DNA of 64,000 nucleotides from Actinoplanes xinjiangensis. GTDB taxonomy: Bacteria; Actinomycetota; Actinomycetes; Mycobacteriales; Micromonosporaceae. Where the stretch lies: the NCBI RefSeq assembly GCF_003148685.1, contig NZ_QGGR01000009.1, positions 186,001 through 250,000 of the forward strand. Reading direction: 5' to 3'. This document shows, piece after piece, positions 19,630 through 28,431 of this stretch (positions within the stretch are counted from its first letter, which is position 1; every line of letters begins with the position of its first letter). The notes beneath the pieces are model-generated. The model did not search any database. It was given only the letters and a program-made list of their open reading frames with translations, and had not been told where the DNA came from. The translations under genes and the position numbers were made by a program.

Positions 19630-20744
19630 CCCTCGTTGCCCAACGGGGCGCCCTGCCCCTGCATGAACTGGACCGGGTCGACCGCGCCCGTGCTCGACCG
19701 GTCGTTGCCCAGGTGCACCTCGAAGTGGAGGTGCGGGCCGGACGAGTTGCCGCTGCTGCCGACGCGCCCGATCTGCTCACCCGCCACGACCTGCTGGTTT
19801 CTCCGCACGAAGGGCTGTTGCACCAGGTGACAGTAGCGTGTCATCACGTTGCCCGCATGGACGATCTCGACCATCCACCCGCAGCCGCCCTTACCCGGGT
19901 AGCCGTCCACATTGCAGGACTTGCGGCCGCGGAAGTCCTCGTCGCACTTGACCACCGAGACCGTGCCGCTGGCCACCGCATAGATCGGCCGGTACTTGTC
20001 CACGCTGATGTCGACACCCTGGTGGCTGGGGCGGGAGGCGGTCCGGAACCCGGAGCCGACCGGGCCCTTCAGCGGAATGGTCCAGCCCGACGCGGCGATC
20101 GCTCCGGACACGGCGCACTGCGGTGTCACCGAATCACCCACGGCGTTGGCGGCGCCGTTGGCGAGCAGGTTGACGATCTGCGTCGCCACCGGTTCGTGCT
20201 TGGCGTACGCGTCGGGATAGGCGCTGATCTGCACCGCCTGAGCGGCTCTGGTCAGGGCCATCTTCTCCCAGCCCCGGACCGTCTTGAGCTTCGCGTAGAA
20301 CTTGGTGCTCGCGTAGATCGGGTCGCGGACCTGCTTCGGTGATCCCCACCCGGAACTCGGCCGCTGTTGGAAGAGGCCCTGCGAGTCGTGGTCGTTCCGC
20401 TCGCCGAGATGCCCGAGGTTGTTCAGATTGGACTCCTGCATCGCGGTCGCGACCGCGATCACCCACGCCCGCGGCGGCAGGCTCATGTCCGCCCCGACGT
20501 TGATGATGATCGCCGCGTTGCGGATCTGTCCCGTGTCGTAGGGACTGATCTCCGGCAGGGCGGTGTCCGGGTCGAGCGCTCCGCCCTTTCCGCAGGCCAG
20601 CGAGGCGTTGATGAAACGGTCGCCGCTGTCGTTGCGCAGCCCGTTCCAGAGCAGGAGGGTGACACTGCCACCGCAGCAGAGCAGAGCGAGCGTGACGACC
20701 AGGGCGACCATGAGGACCGCCTTGCGCGGGCGCCGGAGGCTCAT
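19626..20744 (-). CDS. Bifunctional cell-wall hydrolase: lytic-transglycosylase-like plus M23 peptidase
   Basis: 372 residues. An N-terminal transmembrane helix (AVLMVALVVTLALLCCGGSV) is followed by a soluble-lytic-transglycosylase-like segment (VIAVATAMQESNLNNLGHLG ... DSQGLFQQRPSSGWG; the Glu in MQES is the candidate acid) and a C-terminal LytM/M23 metallopeptidase with H-x3-D (SHQGVDIS) and GPHLHFEVH. It would cut both glycan and peptide bonds of the wall, the job of VirB1-like proteins that open a path for a secretion channel. It overlaps neighbours on both sides by 4 nt, in an operon with VirB4-, VirB6- and VirB8-like genes. Domain calls are firm. Confidence 0.9.
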   Translation of the reverse strand: MSLRRPRKAVLMVALVVTLALLCCGGSVTLLLWNGLRNDSGDRFINASLACGKGGALDPDTALPEISPYDTGQIRNAAIIINVGADMSLPPRAWVIAVATAMQESNLNNLGHLGERNDHDSQGLFQQRPSSGWGSPKQVRDPIYASTKFYAKLKTVRGWEKMALTRAAQAVQISAYPDAYAKHEPVATQIVNLLANGAANAVGDSVTPQCAVSGAIAASGWTIPLKGPVGSGFRTASRPSHQGVDISVDKYRPIYAVASGTVSVVKCDEDFRGRKSCNVDGYPGKGGCGWMVEIVHAGNVMTRYCHLVQQPFVRRNQQVVAGEQIGRVGSSGNSSGPHLHFEVHLGNDRSSTGAVDPVQFMQGQGAPLGNEG

Positions 20745-21292
20745 GCCGGCACCCAGTCGATGCCGTCGACCAGCCAGGCGCCGTCCGGCGCCACCATCCG
20801 CAGGACCAGCCTGCCGTTGTCCATCGTCACGGTCGCGTTCACCAGGGTGTCGCTGACCGCGACCAGGCTGGGCTTACCGATCACCCGGTCGGCCGGCACC
20901 GCGGCCGGGTCGACTCCCCGCAGCTGCTCGGTGAGGGTCTGTGTGGCGTTGGGCTGGAGGCGGCTCAGCCATTTCTTCGCGGTGATGTCGCTGTGGTCGA
21001 CCCAGGCGGAGGCGAACGCGTACGCCACCGCTTCCGGTTGCGCCCGCCCGGGCTCGGTCTTCGGGGTCGGCGGCGGATCGGACGAGGCGATGCTGTCGTC
21101 GTCCAACGGATCGATGCTGATCGCCGGTGCCGGACTGCTCCCGCCCAGGGGCGCGGTGGCCGCCCCGTCCGAGAAGAGCCGCCCGATCCCGACGACCGCC
21201 AGCACGATGGCACCGAGGACGATGGCGACTCCCCAGCGGGAGCGGAAGATCCCGTTGAGGGTGCGTGTGATCAGCCCGGACATTCCACTCAC
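20741..21292 (-). CDS. VirB8/TcpC-like bitopic membrane protein
   Basis: 183 residues: a short cytosolic N-terminus, one transmembrane helix (WGVAIVLGAIVLAVVGIGRL), a Pro/Ser/Asp-rich linker and a ~110-residue extracytoplasmic domain (PEAVAYAFASAWVDHSDITA ... VVNATVTMDNGRLVLRMVAPDG-like ending). This is the layout of conjugation proteins TcpC/VirB8, whose NTF2-like domain scaffolds the channel. The sequence similarity is weak and the call rests on architecture plus position between the M23 hydrolase and the TrbL-like protein, both of which it overlaps by 4 nt. Confidence 0.65.
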   Translation of the reverse strand: MSGMSGLITRTLNGIFRSRWGVAIVLGAIVLAVVGIGRLFSDGAATAPLGGSSPAPAISIDPLDDDSIASSDPPPTPKTEPGRAQPEAVAYAFASAWVDHSDITAKKWLSRLQPNATQTLTEQLRGVDPAAVPADRVIGKPSLVAVSDTLVNATVTMDNGRLVLRMVAPDGAWLVDGIDWVPA

Positions 21293-23217
21293 CGTGCCTC
21301 GGAACGTACCCGCGGGCTGGCCGGCTCCTCACTTGTCGCCCCGGTTTCGGGCCGGTAGATCGCGTAGGAGGCGGGCCGCTCGGAGACATCGGGTTCGGTC
21401 CAGCCGGAGCCGCCGCGGGCGCGGGCCGGGGTGGCCCGATCCTTTTCGGCCGTCACGGGCGCCGGGCTCTGATCGCCTACCGTCTCGTTGCCGTCCGGAC
21501 GGGTCGGGGCCGCGGCGGGAACGACCTCGACCTCGCGGCGCGGAACGGTCGAGGCATCCTCCAGGCGCGCCTCCGGCCGGAGGCTGCGCTGTTCGAGCAT
21601 GCCCTTGCCGAAGGTCGGCTCGCGGGTGCCGCCGCCCTCGGCGACCTCCAGCTTCGCGGCCTCGCGCATGTCGCGGAAGAACCGCCGGTGCCAGGATCCG
21701 CCGGAGGCGATGGTGCCGGCGCCGTCCTTGCCACCGAGCTGGGTGATCCGGCGGTACGGCCGGAGCAGCAGCCAGCCGACCACGCCGCACAGCCAGACCA
21801 GGACCACCTGGAGCCAGCCGGCCAGACTCGCGGTGTTCATCACCAGGTCGACGGCGAACAGGTAGATCGCCGCCCCGGTGCCGAAGATGGCGATGTTGAA
21901 GATTGCGGCGACCACCGCGTTACCCAGCCGTCGGACACCGCCGCTCGCGGGTCGCAGGAGACCGATGGTGCCCAGGATCGGCGCCGCGATCACGGCCCAG
22001 CGGAAGATCAGGAAGCCGAGAAGGACGAGGATAGACGCGGTGATGTCGAACATCGCGTACATGAACGCCGCCAGCATCGCGATGAAGCCGGCGCCGACCC
22101 GTTCCATGCCTTTGGCACCTTGAAGGTATTCGTAGGCCTCGGGATTCTCGGTCCGAATCTGCTCGGCGACCTTCATCCACTGGGTCTTCTTCCGTTCCAG
22201 CGTCGCATCGCGGGTAGCCGGGTTGGAACGGATCTTCTCCACCTCGTCCCACCGAAGTGAGCGGGCGTCGTATAGCGCCGGCCCATACTTCTTCGCGGTC
22301 TCGCTGTCGGCGGAGCCGAGGACCCCGCGCAGCCAGTTGCGGTAGAGCATGGTCTCGGTCGCGGTGTCACTCGCACGTACCGCGGGCGGGCGGTTGTCCT
22401 TGCAGGCCTCCGGCCCGAGCGCGCACTCGCCGACCAGTTCCTTGGGCTGCGGTCCCACCGCATCATGGACGACGCTGAGCGAGGTGATCAGGCTCTGATC
22501 GGCGAGCTTGGCGGACTGCACCGGCCACGCCGCGATGGCCGTGACCACGACCATGATGAAGATCGCCCAGCCGGCCGTGGTCGTCGCGGCGCCCATCTCC
22601 GCCTGCCGGGACCGCCAGAGCAGGTAGAGGCCGACCACGGCGAGGGTGACCACGCCGAAGACGGTGAACACCTTCTGGTAGACGGCCTTGGTGGCCTGGT
22701 CGACCAGCGGATCGGCCCAGCCCCACAGGGTCTCCGGGTTCCAGGCGCGCTCCCGGAGAGCGTTCGAGGCCCCGATCACCGCGGTGGCGATCATGAACTC
22801 GCCGTTGGCGATGGTGGTCTCGAACTTCTGATCCGCGTCGACGATGGGCGACGCGCAGCCACCCTCCAGGTCATAGGTGACGAAGGTGTAGCCGGCGTAG
22901 CCGTAGTCGCTGTAGATGCCGGGGAAGCTGTTCTTGGTGGACGAGGCGGGGCGTTCGGCGAACCAGCCGGCGAGCCCCGAGTCCGGGGTGTTCGGCGTCG
23001 GCGGGTTGAGACATCCGACGCGGGTGTCGACGACCTCGGCGAGCCGGTCCACGCAGCCCTTGAAGTTCTGCTGCCACTCCTCGACGCTGCAGGCGCCGCC
23101 GGGGACCTGAGCCGGCGGGGCGGCCGCCGCCGCTGCCGGTGTGGCGACCGCCCACGCTATCGACGCCACCGTCAGCACGAGCAACGCCGCCAGAAACGCC
23201 AGCCCCCGCCGCACCAT
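21289..23217 (-). CDS. Polytopic TrbL/VirB6-like membrane protein
   Basis: 642 residues. A cleavable-looking signal peptide (FLAALLVLTVASIAWAVATPAAAAA) precedes a Cys-containing extracytoplasmic region, then about seven transmembrane helices (for example FTVFGVVTLAVVGLYLLW, AGWAIFIMVVVTAIAAWPV, FIAMLAAFMYAMFDITASIL, NAVVAAIFNIAIFGTGAAI, LQVVLVWLCGVVGWLLL) and a ~150-residue polar cytosolic tail rich in Arg, Glu and Pro. This is the layout of TrbL/VirB6 inner-membrane channel proteins and of Streptomyces homologues encoded beside SCO6880-type ATPases. It lies 1 nt from the VirB4-like gene and overlaps the next gene by 4 nt. Confidence 0.78.
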   Translation of the reverse strand: MVRRGLAFLAALLVLTVASIAWAVATPAAAAAAPPAQVPGGACSVEEWQQNFKGCVDRLAEVVDTRVGCLNPPTPNTPDSGLAGWFAERPASSTKNSFPGIYSDYGYAGYTFVTYDLEGGCASPIVDADQKFETTIANGEFMIATAVIGASNALRERAWNPETLWGWADPLVDQATKAVYQKVFTVFGVVTLAVVGLYLLWRSRQAEMGAATTTAGWAIFIMVVVTAIAAWPVQSAKLADQSLITSLSVVHDAVGPQPKELVGECALGPEACKDNRPPAVRASDTATETMLYRNWLRGVLGSADSETAKKYGPALYDARSLRWDEVEKIRSNPATRDATLERKKTQWMKVAEQIRTENPEAYEYLQGAKGMERVGAGFIAMLAAFMYAMFDITASILVLLGFLIFRWAVIAAPILGTIGLLRPASGGVRRLGNAVVAAIFNIAIFGTGAAIYLFAVDLVMNTASLAGWLQVVLVWLCGVVGWLLLRPYRRITQLGGKDGAGTIASGGSWHRRFFRDMREAAKLEVAEGGGTREPTFGKGMLEQRSLRPEARLEDASTVPRREVEVVPAAAPTRPDGNETVGDQSPAPVTAEKDRATPARARGGSGWTEPDVSERPASYAIYRPETGATSEEPASPRVRSEAR

Positions 23218-23218
23218 C

Positions 23219-26200
23219 TCAAACCTCCAGGTCGGACGGAAGTGACACAGCCGTCGTCGGCGGCGCCACGCCCGGTGTCGTGTCCAGGTGTTCGAGCAGT
23301 CCGTCGACGTACGACACGTCGACGCGCACCTTCTGGACCCGGCCGTCCACGTCCCGCATCACGAACTCTCGGAAGCCGAGCCGGTGCTGGGAGGCGGAGT
23401 CGACCTGGGAGAGCGACGCGAGCGTCGCCTCATACCCGTCGTGGACGGGGACCCGCAAAAGCCGTAGTGCCTCGGAGGCGATCTCCTGGTCCTCGGCGAT
23501 CCGGCCGACGAAGACGGTGGAGACGAGGTTCTGCACGTCGAGGCCGAGGATGTCGCGCGGGTTCTGGGAGGCCACGAAGGCGGCCAGGTTCCATTTCCGG
23601 GAGTCGCGGGCGAGCCGGACCAGGAAGGACCGGCCGGAGCGCCAGCCCTCCATGAAGTGGGCCTCGTCCAGGCCGACCATCTTGCGGGAGGCCATCGATC
23701 CGCCGTAGCAGCGGCGGACCGCCAGCCGGTGGGCGGTGTGCAGCATCGGCAGGGCCAGGGATTCCTCCGCGGACCAGTACTCGCGTTCGATCTTCAGGTC
23801 GGGCAGTCGCAGCCCGGCCATGGTGATCACGGTGAGGGCCGCGTCGGCGCCGAGCAGGTGCGCCGGCGGGTGGCCGAAGAAGAGCAGCGCCAGCGGCATC
23901 TCGGCGGTGTCGAGGAGCAGGTTGGCCAGTTCCTTGCCCTCATCGTTGTCGAGGGCCTGCAGGGTACGCACGACGTCGTCGAGGGTCGACGTCTCCTCGG
24001 CCGGCACCTGGCGCACCGCGTGGCGCAGCAGGGTGGCGGTGGACGCCTCCTTGGCCACCTGCGGCGGCACCAGCATCGAGCAGATGTCCTGGACGAGCAT
24101 GCGGCGTTCGGCGCGGGCGTTGGAGACCGCGATCTCGAACTCCCGGTCGCCGGTCGGCCCGGTCGGGAACTCGGACCGCACCGGCGTCGGGATGAGCGAG
24201 TAGGGTGCGAGTGTCCCCTGCTCGGAGCCGGTCAGGTTGAGGACCCGGCTGTACGGCCGCAGCTCCGGCATCTGGCAGAGCCGGGCGAGCGGTCCGGACG
24301 GGTCGAGCAGGGTCACCTGGACGCCACGGCGGGCGTTGAGGTAGCCGAGGGCGCCCATCAGGGTCGACTTGCCACCACCCGGCTCGGCGACCAGCACGCC
24401 GAGCCCGGAACGCTCCCGTACCTCCATCGGGAAGTGCAGGTCGAGGAAGACCGGCCGGCGGCAGGTGCCCGCGGTCCGCCCGATCAGGTCGCCGCGCCGG
24501 TCACCGACCGTGGACGCCGCCTGGGGCAGGGCCGCGGCCATCAGCTTGACCGGCATCCGGCGGACGTAGCCGGTGTTGGCGATCGGCTCGCCCGGGATGA
24601 ACTCCCGCGCCAGCTGGTCCTGGTTCTTCGGGTGTTGCAGGGAGATCCGCAGCTCCCGGGAGTAGAGCTGGATGAGCCGCCGGGCGCGTTCGAGGCATTC
24701 CTCGCGGGTCGCGCCGCTGACCGCCAGCCGGTGCCAGCCGTGCGCGCGGGCGGAGTCGGTCGGCAGCCCGGTGGTCATCTCGTCGCCGATCACCAGCGCC
24801 CGCTTGGCGAGGCGCTCCAGCTCGGGCGGAGCGTCGATGCCGTGCTCGGCGTAGTCGAGCTGCTGGGACCGGATCATCCGGAGCCGGTGCTCGAGATTCT
24901 TGAACGAGCTGTTGGAGCCGAGGATGTCGATCCGCGAGGAGAGCTCCATCGGCCACGGGAGCCGTTCGTGGAAGTGCATCCACGGCTCGTGCTTCTCCGG
25001 GATCTCCAGCGGCTCCATCCGGCCGACGGAGAGGACGGCGACGTGCCGCTCCTCGCCGGACATCCGGTTGACCAGCTTCACCGTCGACCCGTACGGCGTC
25101 CGGTACCGCTCGACCGCCTCGGTGAGCGCGAGCAGGTCGCCGGTCTCCCAGTGCCCGTTGGTGACCGGGGAGAGCAGTCCGGGCGGGGCCATGCCGAGCG
25201 CCACCGAGCGGTAGAGCAGCCACTCCAGTTCCTGGGGGGTGACCCGCCGGCCGCGCATGCCGAACGCGTTGAGCACCTCGTCGAACTGCTCGACGGTCCG
25301 GCCGAGCTTGCGGCGCTCACCGTCGGAGGTGCCCTTGCCGAAGGCCCGCAGGATCCGCTCGGTGAACGTGTCGCCGAGCGAGCGCCGGGCGAACGTCACG
25401 CCGAGGAACGTCTGCCCCTCGGCGTGGTTGACCGACAGCAGGTGCCGCTGTGCCGCGACCAGGTGATCGGACCAGGAGGTGGCGCCGTGCACGTCGGGCA
25501 GCGGCTTGGGGGTGAACGAGTCGACCGTGCGGGCCCACTCGTCGGCCGGGAAGGGGCGGGTGGTGCGGCGCAGGTGCAGGCGGAAGCCGGCGAGGCCCGC
25601 ATACTGCTCGGAGATGGCGCTGAGCAGCGCCTCCCGCTCGGCGTCGGGCCGGAACGCCCAGCGCACCTCGGGCAGGTGATACCACGCCGTCACGGTGCTC
25701 TGGGTGAAGGTCAGGTGCCCGGCGATCTCGCTGACGGCCAGTTCGACCGAGGGATCGCGGTCCTTGAACTTGAGCTTCTGCGGCCGCAGCGGGGCCGCTT
25801 TCGGCTCCTTCTTCTCCTTGCGACGGGCCGGTGCCTTCTCGGAGCGCCGGGCCGGCGCCTTCTCCGGCGGGGGGACCGGCAGCGGTGCCGGGGCGGGCGC
25901 GGGGACCGGAAGCGGAACCGGGGCCTGCACCGGCTCGGGCTGCTGCCAGAGAGCGGGCGGCTGCGCGGCGGGCGGCGGCCACTCCTCGAAGTCGGTCCAC
26001 TCGTGGTCGTCGTCGTCGACCGGATCGGGATCGACGGGTGCCGGCGCGGCGGCGTGCCCGTTCTCCCGGAAGAAGTCCGGCTCGGGTCCGGCGGGCGCCC
26101 GCGTGAAGGGCGCGCTGTCCGGGACCGGGACCGGGACTGGCACCGGGACTGGCACCGGTACCGGCAACGGGACCGGCACGGGAGCCGGGGGCGCGGAGGC

Positions 26201-26497
26201 CGCCGGCGGGGCGGCCGGGGTTTGCGGATCACTCGTACGGGGAACAGCGGCTCCACCGAACAGGTCCAGGAACGGCGAGTCGATGTCCATACTGGAGTCG
26301 ACGACGGTGGCGCGCGGCCGCACGGGTTGTGGCGCCTGGAATACGCCCACTCCACCGTGTCCCGGCGCGGCGACGAGGTCTTCCGCGTCGTCGAGCGAAT
26401 CAGGCGAGGAGTAGTTGTCCGAACGCACACCGTTACTCTGCCTGCCCGGGGACGAGGCGGCCGCCCGGGGATGCCCGTGCGGATACGTTCCGGTCAT
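23219..26497 (-). CDS. VirB4/SCO6880-family ATPase of a Type IV secretion-like system
   Basis: 1092 residues. The first ~230 residues are low complexity, with a run of Pro-Val dipeptides and Lys/Arg-rich segments. The rest matches the SCO6880/VirB4 family: an N-domain (AWYHLPEVRWAFRPDAEREA), Walker A AEPGGGKST near residue 706, Walker B MVGLDEAHF near 943, and a C-terminal motif VASQNPRDILGLDVQNLVST. VirB4 energises assembly and transport in conjugative systems. No transmembrane helix is present. The start is uncertain: ATG 26497 lacks a strong ribosome binding site and an in-frame GTG exists near 26430. The upstream PrgI-like and pilin-like genes and the downstream channel genes make a coherent operon. 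Confidence 0.88.
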   Translation of the reverse strand: MTGTYPHGHPRAAASSPGRQSNGVRSDNYSSPDSLDDAEDLVAAPGHGGVGVFQAPQPVRPRATVVDSSMDIDSPFLDLFGGAAVPRTSDPQTPAAPPAASAPPAPVPVPLPVPVPVPVPVPVPVPDSAPFTRAPAGPEPDFFRENGHAAAPAPVDPDPVDDDDHEWTDFEEWPPPAAQPPALWQQPEPVQAPVPLPVPAPAPAPLPVPPPEKAPARRSEKAPARRKEKKEPKAAPLRPQKLKFKDRDPSVELAVSEIAGHLTFTQSTVTAWYHLPEVRWAFRPDAEREALLSAISEQYAGLAGFRLHLRRTTRPFPADEWARTVDSFTPKPLPDVHGATSWSDHLVAAQRHLLSVNHAEGQTFLGVTFARRSLGDTFTERILRAFGKGTSDGERRKLGRTVEQFDEVLNAFGMRGRRVTPQELEWLLYRSVALGMAPPGLLSPVTNGHWETGDLLALTEAVERYRTPYGSTVKLVNRMSGEERHVAVLSVGRMEPLEIPEKHEPWMHFHERLPWPMELSSRIDILGSNSSFKNLEHRLRMIRSQQLDYAEHGIDAPPELERLAKRALVIGDEMTTGLPTDSARAHGWHRLAVSGATREECLERARRLIQLYSRELRISLQHPKNQDQLAREFIPGEPIANTGYVRRMPVKLMAAALPQAASTVGDRRGDLIGRTAGTCRRPVFLDLHFPMEVRERSGLGVLVAEPGGGKSTLMGALGYLNARRGVQVTLLDPSGPLARLCQMPELRPYSRVLNLTGSEQGTLAPYSLIPTPVRSEFPTGPTGDREFEIAVSNARAERRMLVQDICSMLVPPQVAKEASTATLLRHAVRQVPAEETSTLDDVVRTLQALDNDEGKELANLLLDTAEMPLALLFFGHPPAHLLGADAALTVITMAGLRLPDLKIEREYWSAEESLALPMLHTAHRLAVRRCYGGSMASRKMVGLDEAHFMEGWRSGRSFLVRLARDSRKWNLAAFVASQNPRDILGLDVQNLVSTVFVGRIAEDQEIASEALRLLRVPVHDGYEATLASLSQVDSASQHRLGFREFVMRDVDGRVQKVRVDVSYVDGLLEHLDTTPGVAPPTTAVSLPSDLEV
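26090..26200 (-). repeat. Hexanucleotide repeat encoding Pro-Val dipeptides in the VirB4-like gene
   Basis: Units of the type CCGGTG/CCAGTC on the coding strand encode consecutive Pro-Val pairs (about ten). Such repeats are prone to slippage in multiples of 6 bp, which would change length without shifting frame. Confidence 0.7.
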
Positions 26498-26534
26498 GCG
26501 TGGGCCTCACGTGCGCGGACGACCTGGCAACTGG

Positions 26535-26897
26535 TCATACCAACTCCTCCCGAACCCGGATGCGAGTGGCGACAAGCCTGGGATCGCGCTGCTCCACGGC
26601 GGGCTCGCGGGTGCGGCGCCAGTCGGTGAGCGCGGTACGGATGACGACGCGAGCCGGACGGTCCGGGTCGACATGCCGGAAAACGTACGACGTCGTCACC
26701 ATGGCCAGGGCGATCTCCCAGGCCGGAAACGGGTCGAACTCGAGGGTCAGCGCATAGTGGATCGCCATGAAGAGCGGCACCAGGACCACGAACATCCCGT
26801 ACTGCGCGTAGGGCAGATGGACGGGCAGGGTGTAACCGGGCGGGCCGAGGTAGACCAGGCGCGCCCGGTAGATGTCGTCGTCGGTCCGGAGCCGCAT
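26535..26897 (-). CDS. PrgI/VirB3-like small membrane protein
   Basis: 120 residues with a polar N-terminus, two closely spaced hydrophobic helices (YGMFVVLVPLFMAIHYAL; WEIALAMVTTSYVFRHV) and a basic C-terminal half. PrgI/VirB3-type proteins in Gram-positive conjugation systems have this size and topology and are encoded immediately upstream of the VirB4 gene, as here (37 nt gap). It starts 1 nt from the pilin-like gene's stop codon. The assignment is based on topology and position; sequence similarity alone would not settle it. Confidence 0.68.
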   Translation of the reverse strand: MRLRTDDDIYRARLVYLGPPGYTLPVHLPYAQYGMFVVLVPLFMAIHYALTLEFDPFPAWEIALAMVTTSYVFRHVDPDRPARVVIRTALTDWRRTREPAVEQRDPRLVATRIRVREELV

Positions 26898-26898
26898 C

Positions 26899-27162
26899 TC
26901 AGTTGAAGATCAGGTCGATGATCGACTCGCCGACGAAGAACAGCGTCGCGGCGCCGGCGATGAACGCCAGGCCCACGATCGCGATCGCCGAGCTGGTGAG
27001 GACCTTCGAGATCTCGCCACGGCTGGCCCGGCCGATGAAGATGACGCCGAGCACGGCGAGCAGGATCGGTGCGATGTTGCTCGCGAAGAAGGTGACGATG
27101 CCTTCGGTATTGATGTTGCCTGCCGGCTCGGCCGCCAGGATGAGGAACTCGGTGGCGATCAT
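26899..27162 (-). CDS. Pilin-like (VirB2/TrbC-type) two-helix membrane protein
   Basis: 87 residues: short N-terminus, first helix IAPILLAVLGVIFIGRASRG and second helix IAIVGLAFIAGAATLFFVGE, separated by a small basic loop (GRASRGEISK). VirB2/TrbC pilins and their Gram-positive counterparts have this arrangement, and it opens the Type IV-like operon. ATG 27162 is chosen because GGGAGG sits ~8 nt upstream; a longer reading from 27225 lacks a site. An unusual point is the absence of a clear signal peptide, although the N-terminal FLILAAEPAG segment might be processed. Confidence 0.68.
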   Translation of the reverse strand: MIATEFLILAAEPAGNINTEGIVTFFASNIAPILLAVLGVIFIGRASRGEISKVLTSSAIAIVGLAFIAGAATLFFVGESIIDLIFN

Positions 27163-27443
27163 CGGTAAACCTCCCGGTGTCCGTGGGGGGTACGGACACG
27201 CTGCAGTTGTGAAGCCGTACGGCAACGCCCATATGGTGCTACCTCTGACTCACCGCGTCGAGTGAGTCGTTCGGGCACTGCCATGCTCGTCTCTGCTCTC
27301 TTCGGTCACTTCATGATGCCCAGATCCGAAGAGTACGGCTCGTACTTGCGAGCAACAAGCGCCCGTTTCGTTACCCAAGGTGAAGGAGTGCGTGATTCAC
27401 AGTCACATGGCATCGTACGCCTGTTCGAATCACTGCTGCCCCG
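27163..27443. other. Divergent intergenic region between the Type IV-like operon and folP
   Basis: About 280 bp with lower GC than its surroundings. It should hold the promoters of the minus-strand secretion-like operon and of folP. The only element I can name is the -10 of folP at its right end; no strong hairpin or gene is visible. Confidence 0.5.
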
Positions 27444-27449
27444 TACCCT
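27444..27449 (+). promoter_or_regulatory. -10 element TACCCT of a probable leaderless folP promoter
   Basis: TACCCT ends 6 nt before the GTG at 27456 and no ribosome binding site lies between, so initiation at the mRNA 5' end is likely. It shows that folP has its own promoter, separate from ftsH-folE. Confidence 0.5.
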
Positions 27450-27455
27450 TCACCT

Positions 27456-28337
27456 GTGTCCAATTCGCCGACAGACGCGCAGCTCACGGGGGCTGATCTG
27501 CTACGTGTGGATCACCCGGTCGTGATGGGTGTCCTCAACGTGACGCCGGACTCCTTCTCTGACGGTGGTAGATACACCGACGTCGACGCCGCGGTTCAGC
27601 ACGGCGTCGGACTTTTTCAGGAAGGCGCGCACGTCATCGACGTGGGCGGAGAATCCACCCGGCCGGGTGCCGAGCGGGTCGACGCGGCGACCGAGATCGC
27701 CCGGGTCGTACCGGTGATCGAGCGGCTGTTCGCCCAGGGCGTACCGGTCAGTATCGACACCACCCGTGCGGCGGTCGCCGAGGCCGCCCTCGCCGCCGGC
27801 GCCGTGGTGATCAACGACGTCTCCGGCGGACTCGCCGACCCCGGCATGGCGGCGGTCGCGGCCGCGGCCGGCTGCCCCTGGATCCTGATGCACTGGCGCG
27901 GTCACTCGCGCGACATGCAGCGACTGGCCGTCTATCACGACGTGGTCGCCGAGGTCCGCGACGAGTTGCGGGAGCGGGCCGACGCGGCGATCGCGGCCGG
28001 CGTCGACCCCGGCCTGATCGTCCTCGACCCGGGACTCGGTTTCGCGAAGCTGCCCGAGCACAACTGGGCGCTCAGCGCCCACCTGGACGCTCTTGTCGGC
28101 CTCGGCTTCCCGGTTCTCTTCGCGGCGAGCCGCAAGACCTATCTGGGTCGTCTGCTGGCCGGTCCGGACGGCATGCCGCGGCCGGTCGACGGCCGCGAGG
28201 CGGCCACCCTCGCCACCTCACTGCTGGCGGTCGCCTCCGGCGCCTGGGGCGTCCGGGTCCACCAGGTGGGCGCGACCGCGGACGCGCTCGCCGTCTGGCG
28301 GGCGACGGGTTCCCCACGATTCCGCGGTACGCCGTGA
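27456..28337 (+). CDS. folP: Dihydropteroate synthase
   Basis: 293 residues. It joins 6-hydroxymethyl-dihydropterin pyrophosphate to p-aminobenzoate, the step blocked by sulfonamides. Signatures: MGVLNVTPDSFSDGG, the pterin-binding VIDVGGESTRPGA, PVSIDTTRA and VVINDVSGG, with LILDPG-type (IVLDPGLGFAK) and a basic SRKTYLG segment. It heads a folP-folB-folK-DUF3180 set with short gaps. In M. tuberculosis and others folE directly precedes folP; here 15 kb of secretion-like genes separate them. Confidence 0.97.
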   Translation: MSNSPTDAQLTGADLLRVDHPVVMGVLNVTPDSFSDGGRYTDVDAAVQHGVGLFQEGAHVIDVGGESTRPGAERVDAATEIARVVPVIERLFAQGVPVSIDTTRAAVAEAALAAGAVVINDVSGGLADPGMAAVAAAAGCPWILMHWRGHSRDMQRLAVYHDVVAEVRDELRERADAAIAAGVDPGLIVLDPGLGFAKLPEHNWALSAHLDALVGLGFPVLFAASRKTYLGRLLAGPDGMPRPVDGREAATLATSLLAVASGAWGVRVHQVGATADALAVWRATGSPRFRGTP

Positions 28338-28431
28338 GCCGCCCCCGACCGCGAACCACCGCTCCCGCCCGGCCTGGTCCGTCCCGCGCGGCCACGACCC
28401 TCGGCGGGCCGACCGACACCGGGGAGAAGAG

